DNA from: Caprimulgus europaeus
Lineage: Eukaryota; Chordata; Aves; Caprimulgiformes; Caprimulgidae
Reading direction: 5' to 3'
Assembly (NCBI GenBank): GCA_907165065.1
Contig: OU015525.1
Coordinates: 2,053,251-2,117,250 of the forward strand
DNA length: 64,000 nucleotides
The position numbers and the translations under genes are program-made. This document shows, one piece after another, positions 11,401-26,400 of this stretch. The notes below the pieces were generated by a model. That model made no database searches and was not told the origin of the DNA. It was given only the letters and a program-made list of their open reading frames with translations. How positions within the stretch are numbered: the first letter of the stretch is position 1; each line of letters opens with the position of its first letter.

Positions 11401-14400
11401 TGGCAGGATTGATGCTGAGCAGTGCTGAGAGAGAGAGGAGACCTTTGTGCATCCTACCAGGATGCTCCAGCAAGCTTCTGCTGGAAAACCAAGTTGCCCC
11501 TGATATATCAGAAAGCCCATAGAGTGAGTTTTCACTGAGATAACTCACGTTTCAGACTTGCCATCTTGTTTCATCTACTGTCACATCCCAAAATGGGGAA
11601 GAAGGAAGCTGAGTGCTTGCTGAAGAGAGTCTACCAGAAGTTCAAAAACTGAGCTAACCTCATTTTCTGTTGTTTCCTCAAAAAAAAACCCAAAAAAACC
11701 CCAACAAAATCTCAATTCTTTCATGACATCCCTCTGCAAGCCCCAGGCTGAGATTCAGCAGGGGTGTCTCCAACCAGCAAATCAACGCAGTCACCAAGTC
11801 ATACAACTGAGTGTTAAAGATCTAAAACCACCCAGTACCCACTGAGGCAACCCCTGACACCCCACTTCCAGCATCCCCACATCAGGAGCTTGGGGTACTC
11901 ACGGCAGCACAGCCCCCTGGGATGACACCAGCGATGAGGACGGGGGAATCTCCTCTCAGTGTGAATCCAAAGCCATTTTCTCCTCTCATCAGGTGGATTC
12001 TCCGTGTCGGGTACCACTTGTTTTTGGCAGAGAAAACTGAGAGAGGTCCCTGGGGTAAGGTAGAAACACAAAAAAGCACCTTTCAGTGCAAGAACATCTC
12101 CCCAGGGGTGTGCAACCTGGCAAAACACCCACTGATGAGGAGGAGGCAGAGCAAGAAAGCCTGTGTTTTGCATTTAAGGATGTAATTTTGAGCCTGCCTG
12201 GTGTTTTACCCTGCCTGCACACCCAAAAATGCTGATTTCTGCACTATAAAGCTAGAGGTGCTTAAAAGTCCGTGTCAGACATTGGGTCTGTGAGCAGTAG
12301 CACAGTTTCATGCAGGATTGGAAGGACTTCAGGAGGTCTCTGGTCTAACCCTTTGCCCAGAGCTTAGGTCTGGACATCCTCCCAGCTCCTGCCAGGCAGG
12401 AGGAGGAGGTCTTGGCATGGTCAGCAAGCTGGCATCAGTTTAGATACTACAATCCTGGAGTAAATGAGACAGAAAGCTCCAGTGGACAGAGCTGACTCCT
12501 TAATTCCTTCCTTCAGGAAATTAAACCCATCACCCAAGGAGGGATGATGAAGGTTGAGGTTTTTCACCACAGCCTGGCTTTGGGGGATGCAGCTCAGCTG
12601 GGGTGGTCCAGCAGCAGGGTGTGAGGTGGTGGGACAGGTCACCTCTTCAGGGTCAGATCCCACTCTAAATCTTTTCCATTTTCCTGACTTTTTCCTACTT
12701 TCCTGTTCCCACAGGAGCAGGATACACCTGCCTGCCCTGGGGCTGTTCAAAAGCAGGGATACCCACCTCTCCCTGGGGTGCTACACAGCCCTTGGGGTGC
12801 CTGGGGGGACAAGGGACAGCATAGCCAGGTCTCACAGCAGCCCCAAAGCTCAGCCCTGCTCCCCAAGACCCTGTAAGCCTAAAGAGGGTAGGGAGAAAGA
12901 TCCAGTGGGATTTTCCTGGTGCCTCCCAGCTGACATCATCCTTCCTACTCTGCTTCCTCAAAAAGCTTCCACTAAAGGGTCCATTTGGTCCTTCTCAGGT
13001 AAAGCCCACCCAAAATGCCTGTGCCCACTCTCCTGTGCAGCCAAGGAGCTTCATGACACGTTTAGGTCTTGCAGAGACAGGTCTGTGCCCTCCCACCCCT
13101 CCTCTTGCATGGGTCTCTGCTTGTGAGGAGGTGGCTCATCCTCTTTGGAAAGCTGCCCATGAGAGAAACGTCTGTGCTGGGAGAGGGAGAAGAGGATGCG
13201 GGGAGGAAGGAAATCAGGCAAGCAGAACATGCAGGGAGGAGGAGGAGGGGGAGATGTCTGCTCCCCTGGGGCAACCTCCATCCCGTAGCTGTACATACCA
13301 GCCTGTGGAAGAGGTCAGTCACCTTCACCTGGGAGAAGTTGGGGGATTTTATCTCTGGTTTCTGGTGCGTTTTGGCTAGTGGTAGGAAGAGAAAAGCACA
13401 TACACCAGGGTCAGGTAGTGGTGGCAGCTGCTGCCTCTACATGGTGCTCCCTGAGGAGGGATAGTGTGACCCAGAAGAGCTGAAAACTGCTCAGACAGCT
13501 GCCAGACACACAGCCCAGAGCCCCCACACCCACCCAAGACGTTCCACCACCGTGCAGGGAGCTCTGGTTCACAGTGACATGCCACAAACTCACCGTGGAG
13601 TTTCCCCACCCCATGCAACCTGCCATAAATCCCCTTCCCAGCTGCATACTCAAGGAACCCCACTCACGGTGGATGTCTGGGGCATCTCCTGTTTCAAAGA
13701 AGTCCTCCTCATGGTCGATTTCTGAGTACTTGCTCAGTGAACGTTTGTGGGCGAAGGAGAGGACCTCCTGGAGGATATCCATCTTCCGTAGGATCTTGCA
13801 CAAGCCGTGGATTCTCATGGCTTCCTCGTGCTTCATGATGGCTTTCTTCAGATGAGCTTTGCCTGCAAAGGGAACAGAGAGAGAGAGAGAGAGATCACAG
13901 CCCGATCAGAACGGGCTCCGCCGCCGTTCCCTCTCTGCTCGCTCGGCTGCCCACGGATAACAGCAGCCACCGAGGCTGTGTCACCCGACGTGACTCAGGG
14001 ACAGCCCAGTCACGTTCGCAGCCTGCCAGGAGTTCAACGTGTACTAAATGAAGTAGGTCCCAGCCAGCCCTCAGCTCGAGCCTTGGATGTAGGGCTTGGG
14101 AAGGGACCTTGAAGGGTGACCTACTTCGTTCCCAAAGCGGCGGGTGCTGGCAGATGTTCCCAAAAAAACCCGCCGGCAAAGGAGCTGCCACCGCGTCGCG
14201 CCGCCCCCGAAGTCCCTCCTAATGCTTAACCTCAATCTTTGCTGCAAATTAACTTCTCTCCATCGTCTTGCATCCCCTAATTAACTTCTCTCCATCGTCT
14301 TGCATCCCCTAAGGGGGGAGGACATGGAGGACAATCAAACCCTGTCCTCCTGATGACAAGTCTTTTAGCTTCAAGAAGATGCAACACGTCTTCTCCTTCT

Positions 14401-17400
14401 TTTTCTAGGCTAAGCAAAGCTTTCTCCCTGCCCTGCAGGTCCTGCTCTCCACCCTCTTCACCATCTGCTCTTGCTCTGCTCCTCTCCAACTCACCTTCAA
14501 CGTGTTTCCATCCTCGTGAAAACGGAGCGGCCGAAAAATGGCCAGAAGAGATGAAATCATGGTAACCCACGGATATCAAAGCAAACATCTCCTTGGCAAG
14601 TGACTGCAACCAAGATACCAGTATCCAACTACCAAAAAAGCTCTCTCTCCACCTATATATATATATATGTATCATAGGAACACGTGTGCCTCTAGCATTT
14701 CCAGCTTTAAGACACACGGTGGCAACATAACCCAAGGAGATGATCAGGGTTTGCTCCAGACTGAGGAGGACCCCAGCCAGTGAGTGGCCTGAAGACCTTT
14801 GCTTTTCCCTGTGAGAAGTTACAATCAAGGAAATATTTTGAGGCTGGATGGAAAACAGAGACAGAGCCTCTCCAAAATAATTGTTATCAAATGCAATCAA
14901 TCATATGGGATCAAAGCAGCCACTGTCAGCAAGAAAGAAACTAGATTTTAATGACTATCAATGAATTTTGCTATTTCCAAGAGATTATGGGGAAGAGAGG
15001 TTGGGCCATGGAAGTTGTGCAAAGTTTTGGCTCCACTCTGTTGAAGATGGTAGAATATATCATGTCTGAGAAAAGATAATGTTATAAGACTAGGAGACAA
15101 GGGAAGGAGAAAAAAATACACCCTGCCAGGGACATGGTTTTAATGCTGCAAGTTTCTTCCTTTCCTGTAAACCAAACCCAGAGCTGAGGCTGTCACCTGC
15201 ACGTTCATTTTTCATCAGTAAATGTTGAATAGAGCCCATTCCCCTCGAGAAGAGCAGGCAGAGCTGGAAGCTGGGCTGATGCAAACTGAGAAACCAGGTG
15301 ACAGTAGCTGAGGGTATTGGGATGGTGTTACTGTAACACTCTGGTTTTGGGATTGATTTAAGGAGTCTCCCCATTCACATCCTTCACTTCCCATCCCCAG
15401 CAGTGAAATCCAGTCAAGCAGCCAGGAGGACTTTGCTGGGGCTGGCAACGTGATAAAATCATTCCTGGTGGGACTTGTCTCCTTTCACACATGTGCAAGG
15501 AGGGCAAAGAGCACCAAGAGGCAGCTCGTGGGGGAGGCAAACAGGAGATGACACCCCAAAAATCAGGGTGCTGAGTTTGTTCTTGTTGCAACCTTGTTGG
15601 GGAGAAGCTGCCAAAACATGACTTCAGCTGAATAAGCAATGTTCTGTTTTTCCCCTGAAGCTGAAAATCCGCATGGGAGGAAGTTCTCATCTCCCAAGCC
15701 TTTCCATGCAGTTAAAAAAGCCACCCCCTGACATCTGCTGTGTCTTCTTGTAAATCAAGCCAAATCAGCAGCAAGTCCAAGCCAAGCAGCTTCCCAGGAT
15801 CTCTGTGTCCCTACAGATTTCTCCATGCTGCGTTGGGTGATGTTACCTGGCTCAGGATATCTCAATGCCTGAGGTTTTACTGTCAAACTTGGCTCAACAG
15901 GTTGGTGCAAGCACCATGAGCTGGTCCTCAACACCCTAAATAGGGATCTGTGATGCTTTCCTGCCTTCCCAGGAGAAGCTCTTTTCAAAGAAAGCACCCA
16001 AAAAGTTGTCTTTATATGGAGAGACCCCCTGCAACAGCTCATCACATACCTTTGTGGAGACCATGGCTACATGGGTAGGGTTACAATGGGGCTCACTGCC
16101 CATCCATCAAGGTTTTGTTGCAGGAACTGGGGGCTTTGCCCCCACTAATGTGCTTACCCAGCTTCCTCCTTTCCTCAGGGTCCTGCAGCAGGACACGGAG
16201 TGATGGTCCTTCTGGCATGGTGACATGGAACTGGATAAAAGCCTTCTCCTGCTCTGGTAGTTCAGCATCAGCTGCAGCTGTGTGAAACAAATGGGTGGGG
16301 ATGGGCTTACAAAGAAGTCAAGGCACTGCTTGGCCACCCAGATCCCCATGGTGGTGAGGACAAGGTGATCAGGAAGCCACATCCATGCTCATGTGGCCCC
16401 AATAACTTCAGCAGCAGCTTCCTCTCACCCAGCCACAGCCTGCAACGACCACCAAGGTGTCACTGATGGAGAGGGGCGAGTTACCACGTACAAGGCTGCA
16501 CCAGGCTTTGTAGCCAAGTGCAGGATTTGTCCTCTGCACAGCACAAGGATCCTGCTCTTTTTTTCTCCTTCCCTCCTTTGTTCTGGAAGCAGGATTAGAA
16601 ATCTAGAGCCCTGGGTTTTCCCATCTGGAGGTTAGTGACACGGACTCAAGTCAGACAATAGCTAAAGCACAAGAGCTGGGTAGATTAAAGTGTAATTTGG
16701 GAGTTGAGTCCTCCTTGTTGTGCCTGGGACCCCTGCACAGGCAAAGAGCCCGTGGTGCAACCAAGGAGGTCCTTCAACAGAAAAACTGAGATGGATACAA
16801 CTTGCACAGGTTCTCCAAGCACCATGCTGGGCTTTGTACACATGATTTTGACATCATTTCCAGCCAAAGCTGTTCCTAACTCCTTTTGGCTCACAAGTTG
16901 CTCAGGGTTGCATGGCAGCCTCCTCTCCTGGACACAAGGTGAAATAGAAAGCAACCCAGATGGCTCCAGGGAACCTTGTAGACTTGCTGGTCCAAATGGA
17001 AGGAGATCCCAAAGCCTGGTGAGCAGTCCCAGCATAGGCACCCAGCGAGCTGGGAACCAGCAGCTCCAGGGTTGGTTTTCCCTGTGCCAACCCTCTCCAT
17101 GCCAGCATCCCCAGGGGATTAAAGTGCAGCGTAAGGAGTTTATTGCCAGCTGGTTATGGAAGTAAAAGATTTGTTATTCTGGATGAGAGGGTCTGGGTAC
17201 ACTTGGAGAGGCAGCAAGAGGACATGTGACATCTCAACAGTGTGCTCTAGATGGAGCACAAAAAAAACCCCAACAAAACAGACCCAAATTAGGGATCTCC
17301 TGCAAATTTGTGTTTCCTCCCAGCACCCAAGGTTACCAGGACGGGCAAACAACCTCCAAATCTTAGGGGAGGGGTTTGCCTCGCCCCTTGCAACCCCATG

Positions 17401-20400
17401 CAAACCCAGCTCCATCACCATCCAATGATCTGAGGGCTGGAGCAGCTCTGCTGTGAGGACAGGGTGAGAGAGTTGGGGCTGTTCAGCCTGGAGAAGAGAA
17501 GGCTCCAGGGAGACCTTCTAGTGGCCTCCCAGTACCTGAAGGGGCTCCAGGAAGGCTGAGGAGGGACTTTGACCAAGGGCAGGGAGTGACAGAACAAGGG
17601 GTGATGGCTTGAAAGTGGCAGAGGGGAGCTGGAGCTGAGATGTGAGGAAGAAATTCTTTGGTGTGAGGGTGGTGAGACCCTGTCCCAGGTTGCCTAGAGA
17701 AGCTGTGGCTGCTCCTCCCTGGAAGTGTTGAAGGCCAGGTTGGATGAGGCTTGGAGCAACCTGGTGTAGTGGAAGGTGTCCCTGCTGATGGCAGGGGTGT
17801 TGGAACTGGATGAGCTTTAAGGTCCCTTCCAACCCAAACTGTTTTATGATTCTATGATCCTCTGCTGTTTCTGTCTGTAAGCTGCTCCAGCCCCATGGTA
17901 CCTCGCTCTCTCCTGCTTCTGCCCCAGCAGCTCTCCTTGCTCAATCCTGCTTCTGCAACACCCACACGCACAGGCCCGGCAGCGAGACTTGAGGCAGGTT
18001 CTGGAGTGGGGGAGGATGCTGGGACAGTCTGGCAGCCAACGTCATCACTGGCACAGCACTGCTTTTGGCAGCCATCCCTCAGGAAGTCCCCCAGCCTGTC
18101 CCCAGCCATCCCACCAAGTGATGGGTCAGCATCACAGGTCACAGCATGCATCAGCTGCTCACCCCTAGATCCTCTGCCTGACCCAAAATTGCTTGTAGAG
18201 GTGTTGGTGATGGCACAGATGGAGATCATGGGTCACATCCTACGTCTGCGCTCCAGCTGGCTCCATGGAGCTACGTCAGCTCAGCTCCAGCACAACCACA
18301 AGTACCCTGCTGCCAGCAACCCACCACCCAGGGCAACCAGCCACGTGGCTGGCAATTAAATCTGAGTAGCCCAGACCACTTTTTCAAGTGATATCCTGGG
18401 TTTTTTTGCCTTTATTTTTATTTTTTGAAGCCCACAGCTGGCCCACCTCATGGACCAGCTGCCTCTGGAGCTTGCTGAGGTGAGGACACCAGCACATGTG
18501 TGGTCAGCAGGTAGCTGGCCCCCTGTTTACCCACACAGACCTAAAGAGGAGAGCAGGTGACATCCCTACAGCATCTTTTTGCTCACCTTCTTGGAAGGAC
18601 TTTGCAAGCAGAAATATGGGGGCAATCTGCCCTGAGCATGAACCACTGAGTCAATGAACGAGATCAACAGCTCAGAGCATCCCCCAAAATTTAGGTTTTG
18701 TACCCATCTACCCTCTAGATCTCTTTTTTTGCATTCTCTCCCAAACACCAGGCCACCACGTGGAGCCAGCACTTGGCTGAGGAGGCAACTTGCCTCCAAG
18801 CTGTAACACTCACCGGGGCAGTCGCAGAGAGCAATGGCAGCGAAGTAGTGGGAGAGGGCTTTGAAATGCTCTGACTTGACGTGGACCATGGTGGTCCAAG
18901 AGAAGGGAACATAATCCTTCACATGGGCCTGAGTCATTGTCTGGTGCACCAGTGAGTAGACATCTTCTACCTGTGGGGCACCAAGAGACAAGCTGCTAAG
19001 TCATGGGTTGAGATTTAGGAGACAGTGACAGTAGGTTGTCCTCTCCTGGGGAGTTCTGCAGATCACAGAAGGAGCCTCCCCAGAGGTGACAGCCCACCAA
19101 ATCCTCTCCTCCCCAAGGTATTCACCCTTGCTGCCTCCTGAGCGAGCTGCAGCCGGGCAAGGAAGTCATGCTGGGCACACAGGAAGGTCATCTTCTCAAA
19201 GACGCACTCCTGGACCTGGGCGACCATCAGCCGCACCAGCATGTTCAAGGAGGCAGCGCTCATATCCAGGCTGGGAGCATTGGAGAAGTTCTCCTTCAAG
19301 TAGTTAAAGGCACCTGCACAAGGAAGAAGCTTCAGGTAGCAGCTGGACTTGCAAGCAAGGAGGGTCAGGCTTTCAAAGCATGAAGGTTTCCTCACCAGTG
19401 GTGCAGGAGAAGAGCCAACCCAGCTCACACTTCAAACATCTCACCATAACCAGCCATGATATCCCAGGGGTCCCTCCCTTGCTACCTAAACCATCCTTGT
19501 ACCCACAACTTCCTTCTCCAAAGCCCTGGGTGATCACAGTCTCAAGGTCCCCTTTTTCCCAGCTGCTCACAGATGGATCAGCATCTCTCCTCTCCCCAGC
19601 TGGGACATCCTTACTGCCATGTGGCAAAGGAGAGCCCTTTGGGTGGCTGGTGGGTCATCCCAGCTCCTCTTCATAACCCACAGAAGCAATATGGTGCCAA
19701 CTTACACTTGGTCTGTAGTCCCTTGGAGATGCCATGTGGCAAAGGAGAGCCCTTTGGGTGGCTGGTGGGTCATCCCAGCTCTTCTTCATAACCCACAGAA
19801 GTAGCGTGGTGCCAACTTACACTTGGTCTGTAGTCCCTTGGAGATGCCATGTCCCCATCTCTCTTTGCACAACTGTTCCCTCCCCTTCTTGCCTTCACAA
19901 GGACTACTCCCACCCTGTGGAAATGCTGCCTGCATGCTGCTGTGGAGCCAAGGAAGGAGGGAAAGCCACGTACCAGCTGCTTTCTGAAAGGCATCGATGG
20001 CTTGGTTGAGCCCTGGCAGGGAGGCGCGGTCCTGCCGCGCCCCGATCTGGGTGTGCAGGGCCCCGATGTTGAAGAGCACGCTGCCTTTCTCAAAGGCCAA
20101 CGATCGCTGGTGGGACGGGACCCCCGTCAGAGAATCGTACCTGGGGAAGGGAAGAGTCAATGGCTGCCCACCCCTGCACCCTTGCCCAGCGATGCAGAAG
20201 CAGCCTGGAGGGTTTTCAGTGCTCTACATGAGCTTGTAGCCACGGTTCCCATCATGGCTCATCCCTATGGGGTGCACATTTTCCCCCAACAGCAAACCCA
20301 GAGCAAGGGGAAAACTCAGCTCCTCACATCCTCCAGCCCCAGCTTTGCTGCTGAGACAGTGATCCCATCATGAAGGCTTGGTCCTGACTCCCTCCCCACT

Positions 20401-23400
20401 CATGATGCCCCAAGTGGGATGGGGAATGCTGTACCCACCAGTGGAAGAAGACACCCAGGCTTTTGGTGGGAGGGAAGAAACGGCTGTCGAAGAAGTAGAG
20501 CTGGTTGTAATATTCCATCAAGAGCTCGAGCCCGGCTTCATTGCGGCTTGGCGTGCGCATGGCCTGTGGGGATGGGAGAGGAGAGATGTGGGTGGGAGGA
20601 GAGGGGGAAAATGGGGGAGGAAATGATGGATTTATGGAGCTGCACATGCTGGCCAGCCCAGGGAGAAGAAACTCCCTGGGCCACAAGATTGGTGAAGGGT
20701 TTAGATGGGGAACCATATGAGGAGAGGCTGAAGGCACTTGGTTTGTTCAGCCTGGAGAATAGGAGACTGAGAGGAGATCTCATCATGGTCTGGAACTTCC
20801 TCCCAAGGGGAAGAGGAGGGGCAGGCGCTGAGCTCTTCTCTCTGGCCACCAACGCCAGGAGCAGAGGACATGGCAGGAAGATGTGGCAGGGGAGGGTGAG
20901 CTTGGCCATGAGGAAAAGGTTCTTGAGGCAGAGGGTGGTGGAGCACTGGCACAGGCTCCCCAGGGAGGTGCTGATGGCACCAAGCCTGACAAGATTCCAG
21001 CAGCATTTGCCCAAGGCCCTCAGGGACATGGTCTGAATGTTGGGCTTGTCCTGTGCAGGGACAGGAGCTGGACTGGATGACCCTTGTGGTTCCCTTACAA
21101 CTCACAACATCCAATGATTCTAAACTCCACCTGAGCTATCAGATCAATAGGATCAGATCAACATGATCAATAGGATCAGATCAATAGTGGACAAGATGTT
21201 GCACAGCAGTGGTAGGCAGCGCCCACAGCACAGCTTCAGACACAGGAAAGGTCGAGGAGGCACCAATTTGGTGCTGGGGCACCCAAATCTGGAGCCAACA
21301 GATTATTATTATTATTATTATTATTATTATTTAAAACCAAGCCAGGATTTTTTTATTCTTATTATTTTTTTTAAGAGAAAAACTTATGTAAAGTCTGATG
21401 GAAAGAATGCTGGGGAAGAAATGTTTTTTTTTTTTTGCTGTTAATAAAAAAGGCCTGAGCTTTTGACCTGATGCAGGGAGGAGGGTCAGAGCTTTCCTAA
21501 CATCTAGTTTTAACCACAGGGCTTTTCCCAGCTTCTGGCTTTGCTGGGCTCCTCTCCCACAGCCTGAAGAGCAGGATCAGGCCCTTCACAAGAGCTTGAG
21601 CAAGCCTCTTTCTTTCTGGTCTCACAGATCAAAGCTTTGTGGCAAGGCAAGACTTGAAGTTACTTTTGAGAGGAGAAAATTCACCTTTACTGGACTGCTT
21701 TATATTTCCTCTTCTCCAGGCTGTGGCTGGAGAGAGAACAGTCATTCAGCCTTGCTGGGCATGAACTCATCTTCATAGACCAGTCATGGATTGCATTATA
21801 ACTTTTATTGCTGTTTAGTTCTAGGTTAGCAAGGCATTAAAGGACAAAGAAATAAAACAATTACTGAATAGTCTGCAGTATTTTGTAACCTATGAACTGA
21901 AGTTGAGGGAATCCCACACCCAGAGACAGAAGGAAAAGGGTGCAGTGTGGAGAGAGGATGAGGGGATTCCCCAGAGCAAAATGTGGCACCTCCAATGAGT
22001 GTTTCTGGACAAGTCAAAGCAAGACTTTGCAACTCAAAGGACACCAACCTGCCTCAGCTCCATGAACTCTTTGATTTCTTTTTCAAACAAGACACCCTCC
22101 TCTCCATAGTGGTCACTGATGAAGTTCTGGATGGGGAAACAAGAGAAAAGAAAACCCTGAGTCACCCTTGAAAAATTATTTTCATGATTTAAAGAGTGAC
22201 TTTGGGTGATTCTGTACAAGCAACATGCCAACTCTCCTGCAAGGAAACCTGCACCAAGGAAAACCATCTCCTTCTCTGCCTGACTCTGTCTCTCCAGCAT
22301 CTCCAGACCCTCATCTCCCACTTCCCCATGTTTTAAGTCCAGCTCCTCTCCATAAATGTATTTTTTTGCAGCTGTTCTACAGTAGAAAATATTTTGCAGC
22401 TGCTGCAGCATCTCTACAGCACCCAACTGCACCCATGTGCTGAAATATCCCCCAAATTGCACAGTCACTCCCTTCCATCATCTTGCATCGCACCAAGCAT
22501 GCACAACCCCAATGCTCACCTTCAGTGGTACCAACAAATCCAGCTCCTTCGTCTCCTTCAGGCCCAAAGGGATCATGGGGACGCTGATGGACTCGCTGGA
22601 AGAAGACAGCAACCTCTTTGATGGTTGGTTTAAAAGCTTTGGAGAGACTTTGTGTGTCAAGGACTAAAATAAAGCAACTTTTTGCCCTGGGCTTCTGCTG
22701 CTTGTTAAAGGGTAAAACTAGAAGATGACCTGACTCCACACAGAAGAATGATGTTCTTCCCAATGTGATGTCAGGAACAGCAGTGTGAGAGGAGAGGTGC
22801 ACAGAAAATAACCTGAAACCATCACCCTTATCCCTCCAGCTTCTTTTTTTCTCCATAACAAGTACAACAGCAACAAAATAGAGTCCAATAATGAAACTGC
22901 TTTAATTACTAGCCCTTGGGAACCAGGAGTGATGTGAGCACAGGTCATGGATTCACCCACTCCTACGTGCTTATCTGAGCTTTGGCACTGATAAGGACTT
23001 GCTCAGGTTGCAGGGCTGTCCCTGATGTTGACATTTTCTACCTCTATTAAAAGCAGTTGTCTAATAATAGCTCTTATCACAGAGCCTGTTCGATATTGTA
23101 AGATATCGAAGGTGGCTGATGCTGAAGATGACGCTGAACGCTGGGGAACACCCAGGTGGGGAGTGGTTTGTGTTTCAACATTAAAACAGGGCAGTTTTGC
23201 AGCTCCCAGGAAGAAGTGCTGCAGGATGACAGGCAGAAAGGACCATCTTTTGGAGGATTTATCAGCTATTTTTATTTTCTGCTGCCAAGAAGTAAAGAAA
23301 AGGTCTGTATAAACAGTAGAACCTGGAGCATGCAGAAAATGACAACCCTACAAAAAGCTCCAAAGCTGGACCCATCATCCTACTCCTGTATCTAGAGATG

Positions 23401-26400
23401 GAGAACAGGAACCCACTGTGGTACCTACAGCTCACATTAGCTCTGGAAATGCTTTCCATCTATCCCTCACAGATGTCCCCAACCCCAGCATCAAGCCATG
23501 TTACCACATCCTCAGACACTTGGCCTCTCAGGGGACTGGTTTAAAAAGACAAGCAAGTTTGGCAGAGAGTGAGATGGGGAGGTGGGTCAGGCAGGTTAAA
23601 GTCCTCACCGACCCAAGCTGCCACAACAGTCCCCTCTCATTACCTCCAGAAACTGCTGCTAACTTGTTAGCACATCACTCATTAGTTCAGAGAGGAAATC
23701 AGGCAAAGAAAGTTGCAAAAACCTGGGGAGCAGGGCAAGGAGGTTGCACCCACATTTTCATTTGTTCACACTGAATAAACATCTACAAGAGCTGTAATTA
23801 ATGCAGAAAAGCCATTATTGCTTGTTCCCTAACAAGATTTCCACTTGAATCCAATGCCTGGAGCAAACAAAGGGGCTTTTGTTTGGCTTGGCCAGGGTTT
23901 TGGGGTTGTTGCTGCTGCTGTTTTCTTTCTAAACCAGGGTAAACAAGTAGTGGGTGGGAAAAGCTGAACATCCTTGATAGGGAAGAACTTGGGGACAATG
24001 TTTGGGAGATGTTGCATGGATCCTTACTTCTAGCACAGAATAAAAAAGACCAAGATCCAGGATTACATTCAGAGAGTGCAACAGACCCTCTGAGTGCAGC
24101 AAAGACCCAAAGGAGGGTGCTGGAGATATGGGCTCTCATGGATTTTTCCTCATAGGACACCCTGTGACCCTAACACAATCCTGCACCCAGATCATCCTGG
24201 CCCTACATTTAATATCATTGCAGCAACCTACAGGATGGAATCACTGATGCTCTTCTGGTCTATGTACCTCCCTCTGTGCCCAGCAGCACAGCAATCCTCC
24301 CCCAAGGAGGACCATGGGCCAGCAAAAGCATGTGGATGGATGCAGAATCAGAGAATGGTTTGGGTTGGAAGGGACTTTTCAAGGTCATCTACTCTAGAGC
24401 AACCCCTCTGCAGTGAGCAGGGACATCTTCAACCAGAGCAGGTTGAAGCTCGTCCATCCTGACCTTGAATGTTTCCAGGGATGGGGCTTCTACCACTTCT
24501 CTGGGCAACCTGGAACAGTGTTTCACCACCCTCACTGTAAAAAATTTTTCTGTTATATCTGGTCTAAATCTCCCTTCTTTTAATTTAAAACCATCACCCT
24601 TTGTCCTATGGCTACAGGCCCAGCTAAAAAGTTTGTCCCCATCTTTCTTATAGGCCCCCTTGAAGTATTGAAAGGCCACAATAAAGTCTCCCTGGAGCCT
24701 TCTCTTCTCCAGGCTGAACAACCCCAACTCTCTCAGCCTGTCCTCACAGCAGAGCTGCTCCAGCCCTCAGATCATCCTTGTGGCCTCCTCTGGACCCACT
24801 CCAACAGGTCCACATCTTTCCTGTGCTGAGGACTCCAGAAGTGGAGGCAGCACTGCAGGTGGGGTCTCAGGAGAGAGGAGCAGAGGGGCAGAATCCCCTC
24901 CCTCAAACTGCTGCCCATGCTGCTCTGGGTGCAGCCCAGGAGGCAGTTGGCCTTCCAGGCTGTGAGCACACACACTGCAAGCTCATATCCAGCTTTTCAC
25001 CCACCAGTACCCTCAAGTCCTTCTCCTTGGGGCTGCTCTCCATCCCTTCATCCCCAGCCTGTATTGATATCAGGAGTTGGCCCAATTCAGGTGCAGGACC
25101 TCACACTTGGCCTTGTTGAACCTCATGAGGTTCACACAGACCCACTTCCCCAGCTTGTCCAGGTCCCTCTAGATGGCAAACTATACCTCAGGTGTGTCAA
25201 CCACTCAGCTTGGTGTCATCAAACACCATCCATCTTGGGAAGGGAAGGAGCAGCAGTGGCTCCCACATTGCTGGAGCATCCCAGGTCTGTTCTGCCTCAG
25301 GGATTTCTGCTTTTCTCACCCAGCAGAATGGCACTGCTGAGCCGCCCCAGCACGTTGGTTTGCTGGTGGGGAGCGTGTTAGGATTAATGCTCTGGTGAGT
25401 CAGGCCTGAGGTGGCTGGGTAAGAGTTTCAAAGCAACAGAACATTGCAATTAACAAAAGGTCTAACCTCAGAAAGAGAGAAAAATAACCTAATACCCTCG
25501 ATGGGAAAAGAAATCTACTCTGAGAACAGTCAGAACTGGAGGTTGGACATCTGAGCAGCCACACTTTTGATTTTTTTCTGCTGAATATCCTGTTTCACCT
25601 GCTGGAAAAAACCTCATGCTCTAGTGGGATGCTTGGGAAAAGGGGATGATGCAAGTGGACATGGTTGTTTCTTATTTATTCCTCCTACTTTGGGATATTG
25701 GTATCCAGAGAATGCAGAATCCATTCCCACATGCCTCCTAAGTAGGAAAAGCTGTTTAGTTTCCTCTGCTTGCAACTCTATAGATGAAATGTGGATGTTC
25801 CCAGGATGAAAACCTGTTCCCAGTAAATCTGGCCCATGCCCAAAACCTCCCCTATTCTCCAGCCATCACCTCATGGTCCATGCCAGAGAGTCAAACTCTG
25901 CACAGAGCAGGGAGGCAGAGCAATGGGTACAAGGTGGGAAGCTGCCTTGCTCCCAAAAAAAAGCAAAAATGAAATAATAATCATAAAAATAAAATCCCAA
26001 CTGAGCAAGCTGCTCTTCCCATGCTGCAGGCAGCTGCCTGCCTGGCTCAGTTGCCCAGTTTGCCCAGTATACCTTTCATTCTGGTAGACATCCACACTGC
26101 TGTTCAGCTCCTCCAGCTCCTCCTTCAGCAGCTGCAGGTTGGAGTTCACATAGCTCAGCTCCAGAGCCACCGTCTCTTTGACCTTGTGGTTACTGGTGGC
26201 CCTACAAAAACAACACCATGTGGATTAAACCTCCTCTGTTTCATTAATGCCTTTATTTATCAACACTTGGCTGTGTTGATAAATAGAGATTAAGTTATCC
26301 AGGGGTGCAATAACATGTGCAGCCATCTAAACTTCTCTGCAGAGCCATGACTCTTGCTCTGCATGTGATGGGAACCAGGGAAGCCAGAGCATCCAGCCTC

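Noticed and set aside
13594-13619. A 26-nt RHPN1 microexon to repair the phase between exons 11 and 12
   Set aside because: It has no polypyrimidine tract or conserved sequence. The correct solution is an upstream acceptor at 13375 that restores the conserved PKTHQKPE segment.
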